The notes beneath the pieces are model-generated. The model did no database searches and was not told where the DNA came from. It saw nothing but the letters and a program-made list of their open reading frames with translations. Positions 26,098-34,303 of a stretch of 64,000 nucleotides of DNA are shown in pieces. The stretch comes from Paraburkholderia sejongensis (lineage in GTDB: Bacteria > Pseudomonadota > Gammaproteobacteria > Burkholderiales > Burkholderiaceae), in contig NZ_JAJITD010000007.1 of assembly GCF_020880815.1 (NCBI RefSeq), forward strand, positions 124,001-188,000, read 5' to 3'. Position numbers and translations under genes: made by a program. Position 1 is the stretch's first letter; the number at the start of each line of letters is the position of its first letter.

Positions 26098-27903
26098 CTA
26101 CTTCTTGCCCTTGCGGCGCGCGAGCTTCGGCCCGAACGCAAAACCGAACGCGAGCAGCACCACCGACACCGCCAGCACCGTGTTATTGCCGCTCGTCACG
26201 TAAGGCGTGTTGCCGGTCGTGCCTTGCACGTTCACGTCGAGCGAGCCGACCGTGTACGGCGTCAGACGGCCGATCACGCGGCCTTGCGCGTCGATCGCCG
26301 CGGTCATGCCGGTGTTGGTCGCGCGCAGCATCGGCCGGCCGGTTTCGAGCGAGCGCATCCGCGCGATCTGCAGATGCTGGTCGAGCGCGATCGTGTCGCC
26401 GAACCACGCGAGATTGGTCGAGTTGACCAGCACGCCGGCCGGCGTCGCGTTCTCGCGCAGCGTACGGGCGATCTCCTCGCCGAAGATGTCCTCGTAGCAG
26501 ATGTTCAGCGCGACCGGCTGGTTATGCACCATGAACGGCTTTTGCACCGGCGCGCCGCGGAAGAAGTCGCCGAGCGGAATGTTCATCAGGTTCACGAACC
26601 AGCGAAAGCCCCACGGCACGAACTCGCCGAACGGCACCAGGTGGTGCTTGTCGTAGCGGTAGATTTCGTGCGAGTTCGGGGTGACGCCGAACAGGCTGTT
26701 GGTGTAATCGACGACCCGGCCCTCAGGCGTGATCGTGCCGCCGATCGCGCCGAACAGCAGCGCGCTGCCGGTCGAGTCCGAGAACTGGCGGATCGCCGCC
26801 GCGAAATTCGGCGGCAGTTGCTGGGCGAGCACCGGAATCGCGGTTTCCGGCGTGACGATCAGGTCGGCCGGTTTCGCGGTGATCATCTGCTGGTATTCGT
26901 CGACGGCGGCGTGCAGGCCGGCTTCCTCGAACTTCATCTCCTGCTTGACGTTGCCTTGCAGCAGACGCACGGTGAGCGGCGCGTTGGCCGGCTCGGTCCA
27001 TTGCACGAGCGGCAGCAGCAGGCCGATCGCCAGCAGCGCCAGCGCGACGGCGGCGGGCGCCGCGATCTGCGCGGCGCTGGCGGCGCGGGCCGGTGCGGCG
27101 GGTCCGGCGGCATTGAAGTTAGTGGCGGCGTTGGCAGTGTGAGTCGGATCAGCGGCGGGGTCAGCGGCAGAATTAGCGGCGCCGCCGCGCGCTGCGGCGC
27201 GCGAGCGCGCGAACGCCAGCAACGCCTGCACGATCAGCGCAGCCGTTAGCGCGACCATCCAGCCGACCCCATACACGCCGGCCACCGGCGCGAAGCCGGC
27301 GAGCGGACCGTCGACCTGCGCATAGCCGGTCGCAAGCCACGGAAAGCCGGTGAACACGGTGCCGCGCAACCATTCGCCGATCGCCCACGCGCTCGCGAAC
27401 GCCAGCGCGCCGTGCCAGCTCGGCGCGAACGGCGCGCGGTGGTCGTTTGCGCCGTTGCGCGCATGGCCCGCGCAGAACGACCAGATTCCCGCGGCCAGTG
27501 CCGGATAGAGCGCCAGATACAGCGAAAACAGCACCAGTGCCGCGCCGGCGAGCGCAGCCGGCATGCCGCCGTAGAAATGCATGCTGACGTACAGCCACCA
27601 CACGCCGGTCACGAAGTTGCCGAAGCCGAACGCGCCGCCGGTCAGCGCCGCGCTCTTCCAGCCGGTGCTGCGCGTGAGCCACGCGAACAGGAATACGAAG
27701 ATCGCCAGTTGCAGCCAGCCGCCGTGCGGCGTCGGTGCGAACGACAGCGTGTTGAGCGCGCCGGCGGCCAGCGCGACCAGGTAGTGCCAACGCGGCAACG
27801 CGCGGCTGCGGGTGGCGGCGTCGATACCGGTGTCGCCGGTCGAGGAGGCTGCAGCGGGGGCGGTCGCGCCGCGGCGCGAACGGGAAGTGAGCGGGTCGGC
27901 CAT
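26098..27903 (-). CDS. lnt: Apolipoprotein N-acyltransferase
   Basis: 601 aa, longer than the usual 510-540. The N-terminal half has multiple membrane helices and the C-terminal half is the nitrilase domain. The catalytic triad is Glu353 (VTPETAIPVL), Lys419 (YDKHHLVPFGEF) and Cys469 (ALNICYEDIFGEE), with spacing near that of E. coli. Extra length comes from a Ser/Ala-rich N-terminal tail and an alanine/asparagine-rich segment before the last membrane helix. It N-acylates lipoproteins in the inner membrane. Last gene of miaB-phoH-ybeY-chaC-corC-lnt. Confidence 0.95.
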   Translation of the reverse strand: MADPLTSRSRRGATAPAAASSTGDTGIDAATRSRALPRWHYLVALAAGALNTLSFAPTPHGGWLQLAIFVFLFAWLTRSTGWKSAALTGGAFGFGNFVTGVWWLYVSMHFYGGMPAALAGAALVLFSLYLALYPALAAGIWSFCAGHARNGANDHRAPFAPSWHGALAFASAWAIGEWLRGTVFTGFPWLATGYAQVDGPLAGFAPVAGVYGVGWMVALTAALIVQALLAFARSRAAARGGAANSAADPAADPTHTANAATNFNAAGPAAPARAASAAQIAAPAAVALALLAIGLLLPLVQWTEPANAPLTVRLLQGNVKQEMKFEEAGLHAAVDEYQQMITAKPADLIVTPETAIPVLAQQLPPNFAAAIRQFSDSTGSALLFGAIGGTITPEGRVVDYTNSLFGVTPNSHEIYRYDKHHLVPFGEFVPWGFRWFVNLMNIPLGDFFRGAPVQKPFMVHNQPVALNICYEDIFGEEIARTLRENATPAGVLVNSTNLAWFGDTIALDQHLQIARMRSLETGRPMLRATNTGMTAAIDAQGRVIGRLTPYTVGSLDVNVQGTTGNTPYVTSGNNTVLAVSVVLLAFGFAFGPKLARRKGKK

Positions 27904-28038
27904 TGTTGCGCGGTCGGCGTCGAAAGTTGAGAAACGGAAAAGCGCGCATAGGCGCGCGGGATGCGGAAAAACGGTGAGTCCTGCGGAACAACAGCCACCA
28001 GGCGGGCTAGCGATCCGCGGCTCGGCCGCGCCCCCGCC

Positions 28039-28944
28039 TCAGGTCTGCACGTGCTGCGCGTCGCGCTCGCGCTGCCCCGCGAGCGGATCGCGGCGCACCA
28101 GCAGCATATGAATCTGGCGGGCGTCGCCGCGCAGAATCTCGAAGATCAGATCGTCGAGGCGGACTTTCTCGCCGCGATGCGGGACCCGCCCGAAGTGATG
28201 CGTGACGAGCCCGCCGATCGTGTCGACTTCCTCGTCCGAGTAATGGGTGCCGAAGCTCTCGTTGAACTGCTCGATCTCGGTCAGCGCACGCACCCGGAAG
28301 CGGCCGTCCGGCGATGCGATGATGTTGCCGCTTTCCTCGTCGAAATCGTATTCGTCCTCAATGTCGCCGACGATCTGCTCGAGCACGTCTTCGATCGTGA
28401 TCAGGCCGGCGACGCCGCCGTATTCGTCGACCACCACCGCGAGGTGATTGCGATTCACGCGGAAGTCGTGCAGCAGCACGTTCAGCCGCTTCGACTCGGG
28501 GATGAAGACCGCCGGGCGCAGCATCCCGCGCACGTCGAATTCTTCTTCCGCGTAGTAGCGCAGCAGGTCTTTGGCGAGCAGCACGCCGATGACGTTGTCG
28601 CGATTGCCCTCGTAGACCGGATAGCGCGAGTGCGCCTTTTCCAGCACGTAGGGGATGAATTCGGCGGGATTGTCCGCGATGTTGATCGCGTCCATTTGCG
28701 CGCGCGGCACCATGATGTCGCGTGCGCTCAGTTCCGAGACCTGGAAGACCCCTTCGATCATCGACAGCGAGTCGGCGTCGATCAGGTTGCGCTCGTGCGC
28801 GTCCTGCAGAATTTCCAGAAGTTCGGCGCGCGAGTCGGGCTCGGGCGAGATGAAGTCGGTCAGGCGTTCGAGCAGCGAGCGCTTTTCCTGCGGTTTGTCG
28901 AGTTGGCGTCCGGTGTGGCGTCGACTGGGATACGTGTCGTTCAT
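28039..28944 (-). CDS. corC: CorC/HlyC-type CBS-domain protein (YbeX)
   Basis: 301 aa. A cytosolic CBS pair (DIMVPRAQMDAINI through LITIEDVLEQIVGDIEDEYD) is followed by the CorC_HlyC transporter-associated domain (FRVRALTEIEQFNESFGTHY). Relatives in the same operon position are linked to magnesium/cobalt efflux and to ribosome and heat-shock physiology (E. coli YbeX). No membrane segment. 135 bp upstream of lnt. Confidence 0.92.
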   Translation of the reverse strand: MNDTYPSRRHTGRQLDKPQEKRSLLERLTDFISPEPDSRAELLEILQDAHERNLIDADSLSMIEGVFQVSELSARDIMVPRAQMDAINIADNPAEFIPYVLEKAHSRYPVYEGNRDNVIGVLLAKDLLRYYAEEEFDVRGMLRPAVFIPESKRLNVLLHDFRVNRNHLAVVVDEYGGVAGLITIEDVLEQIVGDIEDEYDFDEESGNIIASPDGRFRVRALTEIEQFNESFGTHYSDEEVDTIGGLVTHHFGRVPHRGEKVRLDDLIFEILRGDARQIHMLLVRRDPLAGQRERDAQHVQT

Positions 28945-29163
28945 GGTAGTGCGCCCGGCGAGACTGGGCGCGCTGTTGCAGAGCGTTAAGAATACACCAG
29001 GCCGATGGCGGAACCGTGTCCCGCCGGGCCCGGCGATGAGTGAAGCCAGGGTGCGGCAGCCGCGCCGCGAGGGCGACGCGTGGATCCATCCTAACCGATT
29101 CCGCCAGGAAAATGATTGTCGGTAAAAACGCGCGGTCGTGCTAAGTGGTTCAGCGCATGAAAC

Positions 29164-29261
29164 CAGCGCACGACATTCAGCGCACCCAACTCAGCGCATC
29201 CAACTCAGCGCACCCAACTCAGCGCACCCAACTCAGCGCACCCAACTCAGCGCACCAACCC
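29164..29261. repeat. 14-bp tandem repeat (minisatellite) at the chaC 3' end
   Basis: Seven tandem units of 14 bp, consensus CAGCGCACCCAACT: five nearly identical units from 29178 to 29247, with divergent units at 29164-29177 and 29248-29261. The chaC stop codon (minus strand, 29247-29249) lies at the junction with the last unit, and each unit repeats the stop-codon region on that strand. It fills much of the 302-bp gap between corC and chaC; no gene is seen in the rest of that gap (28945-29163). Period and absence of unique spacers exclude CRISPR. Confidence 0.9.
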
Positions 29262-29951
29262 GCGATCCAGCGCCGGCGCCTGGGCGCCTTCGCGCCCTTC
29301 AGCTTCGCAGCGCGCCAGCAACGCCTCGAGCGCGCGGTCCGGCATCCCGCTTTCGCGTAGTGCGTGGACGGTGCGGCTCACGTAATCGAGCGTCGTGCCG
29401 TAGCGGCCGCACGCGCAACCGAGCACCGTGCGGATGATCTCGTCGCGCAGCTTGCCGGTATAGCTCGGCACGTCGCGCCGCATCACGAACGCGAGCGCGT
29501 CGACGCGGCGGCCGTCGGCGAGCACGCACGGCAGCCACGCGGGCCGGTACGAACCCATCGGCATTTCGCGCCGCCACAGCGCTTCGAGATGCGGCATCGA
29601 GCCCTCGGCGGCGAGCCGGAACGCCATCCCGGTGCAGGAGCCACCGCGATCGAGCGCGAGCACGAGACCGGGCTGCTCGGGCGTGCCGCGATTCACGCGC
29701 GACCACAGATACAGCCCGCGATGGTAGCCATGCACCTTCGAGCGCTGCGCCTCGACGGTCGGCAGGCCCGGGTTCCAGATCAAGGAGCCATAGCCGAACA
29801 GCCACAGGTCGCTCTTGCGGTCCCAGTCGCGCAACGTATAGTCGAGCGACATGCGCAGTTCGTCGTCCGTCAGAAGCCGTGATTCCCCGAGTACCGGCGG
29901 GTAGTCCGGGCAACGCACGAGGGTGTCGGCTTCGGGGGACGGGGTGCTCAC
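29247..29951 (-). CDS. chaC: ChaC-like gamma-glutamylcyclotransferase
   Basis: 234 aa if started at GTG 29951, which begins just after the ybeY stop; longer frames would overlap ybeY. Core motifs are the glycine-rich LWLFGYGSLIWNP, the GYHRGLYLWSRVNRGTPEQPGLVLALDRGG stretch and a catalytic-region glutamate further on. ChaC enzymes split glutathione to 5-oxoproline and Cys-Gly. It is inserted between ybeY and corC, where most bacteria have nothing. No clear Shine-Dalgarno sequence precedes the GTG; an internal ATG in the MSLDYTLRDW stretch is an alternative start. Confidence 0.85.
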   Translation of the reverse strand: MSTPSPEADTLVRCPDYPPVLGESRLLTDDELRMSLDYTLRDWDRKSDLWLFGYGSLIWNPGLPTVEAQRSKVHGYHRGLYLWSRVNRGTPEQPGLVLALDRGGSCTGMAFRLAAEGSMPHLEALWRREMPMGSYRPAWLPCVLADGRRVDALAFVMRRDVPSYTGKLRDEIIRTVLGCACGRYGTTLDYVSRTVHALRESGMPDRALEALLARCEAEGREGAQAPALDRGLVR

Positions 29952-30009
29952 GGTGTTCGGTCGTGGATCGCGTAAAGGAGGGTGAGAAGAAGGGGGAAAG
30001 CCGCGGCCC

Positions 30010-30471
30010 TTATTGATAGGGATCCGGAAAGCCGAGTTTGCCGAGGATTTCGGTTTCGATCGCTTCCATTTCCTCGGCTTCCTCTTCGACTTCGTGGTCG
30101 TAGCCCTGCGCATGCAACGCGCCGTGCACCAGCAGATGCGCGTAGTGAGCGACGAGCGGCTTGCCCTGTTCGGCGGCTTCCTTCTCGACCACCGGGCAGC
30201 ACAGGATCAGGTCGCCGGTCACCGGATCGTCTTCCGATTCGGCGTACGCAAAGGTCAGCACATTGGTCGCGTAGTCCTTGCCGCGGTAGGTGCGGTTCAG
30301 CGTGCGGCCTTCCTCGGCGTCGACGAAGCGTACCGTCAGCTCGCCGTCCGCGAACAGCGCGGCCTTGATCCAGCCGGCGACGGTCGCGCGCGGCAGCAGC
30401 GCCTTGTGTTCGGGCCACGCCCTGGCGGCGGGAAATTGCAGGTTCAACGTGAGTTTCGGGGCGCGGCTCAT
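30010..30471 (-). CDS. ybeY: Endoribonuclease YbeY (rRNA maturation)
   Basis: 153 aa with the zinc motif HGALHAQGYDH (His116, His120, His126) and the preceding TYRGKDYATNVLTFAY. Single-strand endoribonuclease for 16S rRNA 3' processing and ribosome quality control. ATG 30471 gives the family start. 46 bp after phoH. Confidence 0.95.
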   Translation of the reverse strand: MSRAPKLTLNLQFPAARAWPEHKALLPRATVAGWIKAALFADGELTVRFVDAEEGRTLNRTYRGKDYATNVLTFAYAESEDDPVTGDLILCCPVVEKEAAEQGKPLVAHYAHLLVHGALHAQGYDHEVEEEAEEMEAIETEILGKLGFPDPYQ

Positions 30472-30517
30472 GCGGTTCGGGCGGGGCGTTCGGGTTGGAT
30501 GCGTCGGAGTAGGGCGT

Positions 30518-31609
30518 TCAGCGCGAATCGACCGGTGCCGGCGGCTTCTGCGCATGCGCATCGTACGCCTCCACAATTCGCGCGACCAGCGGATGGCGCA
30601 CCACGTCCGCGCTGGTGAAGCGCGTGAGCGCGATGCCGCGCACGTTCGCGAGCACCTGCTGGGCTTCGATCAGCCCGCTCTTGTGGCCGCGCGGCAGGTC
30701 GATCTGGGTCGTGTCGCCGGTGACCACCGCCTTCGAGCCGAAGCCGATCCGCGTGAGGAACATCTTCATCTGTTCGGGCGTGGTGTTTTGCGCCTCGTCG
30801 AGGATGATGAACGCGTGGTTCAGCGTGCGGCCGCGCATGTACGCGAGCGGCGCGATTTCGATCATTTGCCGCTCGAACATCTTCGCGGTCTTGTCGAAGC
30901 CGAGCAGGTCGTACAGCGCGTCGTACAGCGGCCGCAGATACGGGTCGACCTTCTGCGCGAGATCGCCCGGCAGAAAGCCGAGCCGCTCGCCCGCTTCGAC
31001 CGCCGGACGGGTCAGCACGATGCGCTTGACCTGATCGCGCTCCAACGCGTCGACCGCGCAGGCCACCGCGAGGTAGGTCTTGCCGGTGCCGGCGGGGCCG
31101 ACGCCGAAGGTCACGTCGTGCGACACGATCTGCTTCAGATATTCGCGCTGCGCCGGCGTGCGGCCGCGCAGGTCGGCGCGTCGCGTGTAGAGCTTCGGGC
31201 CGTATTCCTGCAGCTCGTCTTCGCTCGCGTCGAGGTCGGCGGGCTGGTCGAACGGATGGTCGGGGTTGCCGGCGAAGTGCGGATCGGCTGCGTCGCCACC
31301 GTCGCCGGAGCCGTTGCCGTTGCCGTTCGGCCGATGGCGCGCCGGATGCCGTACTTCCACCAGCGCGAGCTGGATGTCGTCGACCGACAACGGATCGCGC
31401 GCGTTGTTGTAGAAGTTTTCGAGCGCGGTGAGCGCCAGTTTCGCGCCGCGTCCGCGGATCGTGATCCGGTGGCCGCGGCGCTGCAGGGTCACGTCGAGCG
31501 CCTGCTCGATCTGCCGCAGATTTTCGTCGAGCGGGCCGCAGAGGTTGGCGAGCCGCGCGTTGTCTTCGCGCGGCGCGGTGAATTCCAGATGCTGCTGAGT
31601 GGTCTTCAA
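30518..31609 (-). CDS. phoH: PhoH-like ATPase (YbeZ)
   Basis: 363 aa. Walker A GPAGTGKT at 171-178 and Walker B FIILDEAQN. An N-terminal KH-like region carries a Gly/Asn-rich linker (about 94-125) before the ATPase domain. Partner of YbeY in RNA metabolism by family knowledge. The first codon appears to be TTG (31609); no in-frame ATG is available nearby and the sequence before it is a weak ribosome binding site, so low translation or coupling to miaB (43 bp upstream) is possible. Confidence 0.93.
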   Translation of the reverse strand: MKTTQQHLEFTAPREDNARLANLCGPLDENLRQIEQALDVTLQRRGHRITIRGRGAKLALTALENFYNNARDPLSVDDIQLALVEVRHPARHRPNGNGNGSGDGGDAADPHFAGNPDHPFDQPADLDASEDELQEYGPKLYTRRADLRGRTPAQREYLKQIVSHDVTFGVGPAGTGKTYLAVACAVDALERDQVKRIVLTRPAVEAGERLGFLPGDLAQKVDPYLRPLYDALYDLLGFDKTAKMFERQMIEIAPLAYMRGRTLNHAFIILDEAQNTTPEQMKMFLTRIGFGSKAVVTGDTTQIDLPRGHKSGLIEAQQVLANVRGIALTRFTSADVVRHPLVARIVEAYDAHAQKPPAPVDSR

Positions 31610-31652
31610 GGCGGGGAGTCGATCCTGTCGGTTGGCGGTACGCGCGGATGGC

Positions 31653-33026
31653 TTAGTGGGTGGTGGCCGCGTTGTCGTCGTGCACCATCACGAGTTCGCC
31701 GCGCAGCGAGTGCGGGTACGCGTGCACGATCTTCACGTCGACCATCTGGCCGATCAGCCGCGCATGCGAGGCGACCGGGGCCGGGAAATTGACCACGCGG
31801 TTGTTCTCGGTGCGGCCGGCGAGTTCGTTCGGGTCCTTGCGCGCCGGGCGCTCGACCAGAATCCGCTCGACCTTGCCGACCATCGCGTGGCTGATGCGCT
31901 GCACGTTCTCTTCGATGGTCGCCTGCAGGTGTTGCAGACGTTTGAGCTTGACCTCGCGCGGCGTGTCGTCGTGCAGGTTCGCGGCCGGCGTGCCGGGGCG
32001 CGGGCTGTAGATGAACGAGAAGCTGGTGTCGTACTGCATCTCTTCGACCAGCGCCATCATCTTCGCGAAGTCTTCCTCGGTCTCGCCGGGGAAGCCGACG
32101 ATCATATCGGTCGACAGCGACAGGTCCGGACGGATCGCGCGCAGGCGGCGGATCACTGACTTGTATTCGAGCACCGTGTAGCCGCGCTTCATCGCCATCA
32201 GGATGCGGTCCGAGCCGTGCTGCACCGGCAGGTGCAGATGGCTGACGAGCTTGGGCACCTTCGCGTAGGTGTCGATCAGGCGCTGCGTGAATTCCTTCGG
32301 GTGCGAGGTCGTGTAGCGAATCCGTTCGATGCCCGGGATATCGGCGACGTATTCGATCAGCGTCGCGAAGTCGGCGATCTCGGTCGAACCGGCGGTCAGC
32401 GCGCCACGGTAAGCGTTGACGTTCTGGCCGAGCAGCGTGACTTCGCGCACGCCCTGGTCGGCAAGGCCGGCGATTTCGGTCAGCACGTCGTCGAGCGGAC
32501 GCGACACTTCCTCGCCGCGCGTGTACGGCACCACGCAGTAGCTGCAATATTTGCTGCAGCCTTCCATGATCGACACGAACGCGCTCGGGCCGTCGACGCG
32601 CGCCGGCGGCAGGTGATCGAACTTCTCGATTTCGGGGAACGTGATGTCGACCTGGGCGCGGCCGCTCGCGCGGCGCTCGTCGATCATCTGCGGCAGGCGG
32701 TGCAGCGTCTGCGGACCGAACACCAGATCGACGTACGGCGCGCGCGCGACGATCGACGCGCCTTCCTGGCTCGCCACACAACCGCCCACGCCGATGATCA
32801 GATTCGGATTTGCATCCTTCAGCTCGCGCACGCGGCCGAGGTCGGAGAACACTTTCTCCTGGGCTTTTTCACGTACCGAGCAGGTGTTGAACAGGATCAC
32901 GTCGGCGTCTTCCGGCGTGTCGGTCTTGACGAGTCCTTCGGCGGCTCCGAGTACGTCGACCATCTTGTCGGAGTCGTACTCGTTCATCTGGCAGCCAAAG
33001 GTCTTTACATAAACTTTCTTGGTCAT
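31653..33026 (-). CDS. miaB: tRNA-2-methylthio-N6-dimethylallyladenosine synthase
   Basis: 457-aa radical-SAM methylthiotransferase acting on i6A37 of tRNAs. First cluster ligands Cys12, Cys49 and Cys83; radical SAM cluster Cys157, Cys161 and Cys164 (EGCSKYCSYCVVPYTRG); C-terminal TRAM domain. ATG 33026 opens MTKKVYVKTFGCQMNEYDSD. First gene of the minus-strand series down to lnt. Confidence 0.97.
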   Translation of the reverse strand: MTKKVYVKTFGCQMNEYDSDKMVDVLGAAEGLVKTDTPEDADVILFNTCSVREKAQEKVFSDLGRVRELKDANPNLIIGVGGCVASQEGASIVARAPYVDLVFGPQTLHRLPQMIDERRASGRAQVDITFPEIEKFDHLPPARVDGPSAFVSIMEGCSKYCSYCVVPYTRGEEVSRPLDDVLTEIAGLADQGVREVTLLGQNVNAYRGALTAGSTEIADFATLIEYVADIPGIERIRYTTSHPKEFTQRLIDTYAKVPKLVSHLHLPVQHGSDRILMAMKRGYTVLEYKSVIRRLRAIRPDLSLSTDMIVGFPGETEEDFAKMMALVEEMQYDTSFSFIYSPRPGTPAANLHDDTPREVKLKRLQHLQATIEENVQRISHAMVGKVERILVERPARKDPNELAGRTENNRVVNFPAPVASHARLIGQMVDVKIVHAYPHSLRGELVMVHDDNAATTH

Positions 33027-33159
33027 CGAATTTCGCCGGTCGCAGTGGTTAACCTGGGGGCGTCGTAAAAAGTGAAGAGGGGCCGCGGCACGAGCGGAGC
33101 GCGGCGCCTGAAGGCCGGCCCGCATGCGTCTTCGCAGCGTAACTCGATATTATAGCCCT

Positions 33160-34134
33160 TCATGCAGCGGGGGTTTTGACCCTCGGCTGGGCGGCCGGCG
33201 GCTCCGGCGGCAAGCCCAGCAGCCGTTCCAGTTCATCCGAAACCTGCGCGAAACGCTCGCTCAGGAAATCCAGCAGCACCCGCACGCGCGGCGCCATGAA
33301 GCGGTTGCGGTGATACAGCGCATGCAGCGGCGCGTCCGGGTAGCGCCATTCGGGCAGCAGGCTTTTCAGCCCGTCCGCGCGCAGGTCCGACTCCACATCC
33401 CACATCGACTTGATCGCGATTCCGTAGCCGCGCAGCGCCCATTCGCGCGCGACCGCGCCGTCGTTGGTCTCGCGCGACGTGTCGAGCGGCACCGTGTAGT
33501 GCTGCACCTCGTCGCCGCGCGTGAAGCGCCATTCGTTGACCGGCCCGGACGCGGTGCTGAGCACGATGCAGTCGAACCTGGCCAGATCCTGCGGATCTTT
33601 CGGCTCGCCCTTGCGCGCGATGTAATCCGGCGACGCGCACAGCACGCGCCGGTTCGGCGCGAGCCAGCGGGCGACCAGCGAGCTGTCCTGCGGCACGCCG
33701 AAGCGGATCGCGAGGTCGATGTCCTCCTGCACCAGGTTCGCGAGCGAATCCGACAGCGTCAGCGCGAACGTGACCTCGGGATACAGCGCGTTGAAGTCGT
33801 CGAGCCAGTGCAGCAGCAGGTTGCGGCCGAAGTCCGAGGTCGTCGAGATCCGCACCTTGCCGCGCACGACGCCCTGTCCGGCTTGCAGCGCGGCTTCGGC
33901 GTCCTCGAGCGATTGCAGCGCCTGGCGGCAGCAGTTCAGGTAAAGGCGGCCTTCGTCGGTGAGCCGCAGCTGGCGGGTGGTGCGCTCGAACAGGCGCGCC
34001 TTCAGATTGGCTTCGAGTTTCGCGAGCCGCGCGCTCGCCGCGGCGGGCGTCAACCCCATCCGCCGGCCCGCCGCCGACAGGCTGCCTTGCTGCGCCGCTT
34101 CGACGAAGAGGCGGATGTCACCGAGATTGTCCAT
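33160..34134 (-). CDS. LysR-family transcriptional regulator
   Basis: 324 aa. The N-terminal winged helix-turn-helix reads IRLFVEAAQQGSLSAAGRRMGLTPAAASARLAKLEANLKARLFERTTR; the C-terminal effector domain contains VRGKVRISTTSDFGRNLLL and the DEVQHYTVP region. It is transcribed away from an MFS exporter gene with a 169-bp gap containing an inverted repeat, so it most likely regulates that exporter and itself. Inducer unknown. Confidence 0.92.
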   Translation of the reverse strand: MDNLGDIRLFVEAAQQGSLSAAGRRMGLTPAAASARLAKLEANLKARLFERTTRQLRLTDEGRLYLNCCRQALQSLEDAEAALQAGQGVVRGKVRISTTSDFGRNLLLHWLDDFNALYPEVTFALTLSDSLANLVQEDIDLAIRFGVPQDSSLVARWLAPNRRVLCASPDYIARKGEPKDPQDLARFDCIVLSTASGPVNEWRFTRGDEVQHYTVPLDTSRETNDGAVAREWALRGYGIAIKSMWDVESDLRADGLKSLLPEWRYPDAPLHALYHRNRFMAPRVRVLLDFLSERFAQVSDELERLLGLPPEPPAAQPRVKTPAA

Positions 34135-34153
34135 CGTTCTCTTTCAAGCAGAA

Positions 34154-34170
34154 TTTGAAAATGCTTCAAA
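34154..34170. promoter_or_regulatory. Candidate LysR operator
   Basis: Perfect inverted repeat TTTGAA-N5-TTCAAA, starting 20 bp from the lysR start codon and 134 bp from the MFS start. Size and T...A form fit a LysR recognition site in a divergent promoter. Confidence 0.5.
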
Positions 34171-34303
34171 TGCTACGCCAATTATCAAAACGGCGCGGCG
34201 CCCCGACAATGCAGCCGTCGAAATACCGTGGTCGGCGGCCTCACCTGCGGGGCAAGCCAGCGCGATTGCACCTTCATCCCTGATTTCATCCAGGAGCGGA
34301 TAA

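Noticed and set aside
29164..29261. CRISPR-like tandem repeat
   Set aside because: Period of 14 bp with no unique spacers and no cas genes; it is a minisatellite.
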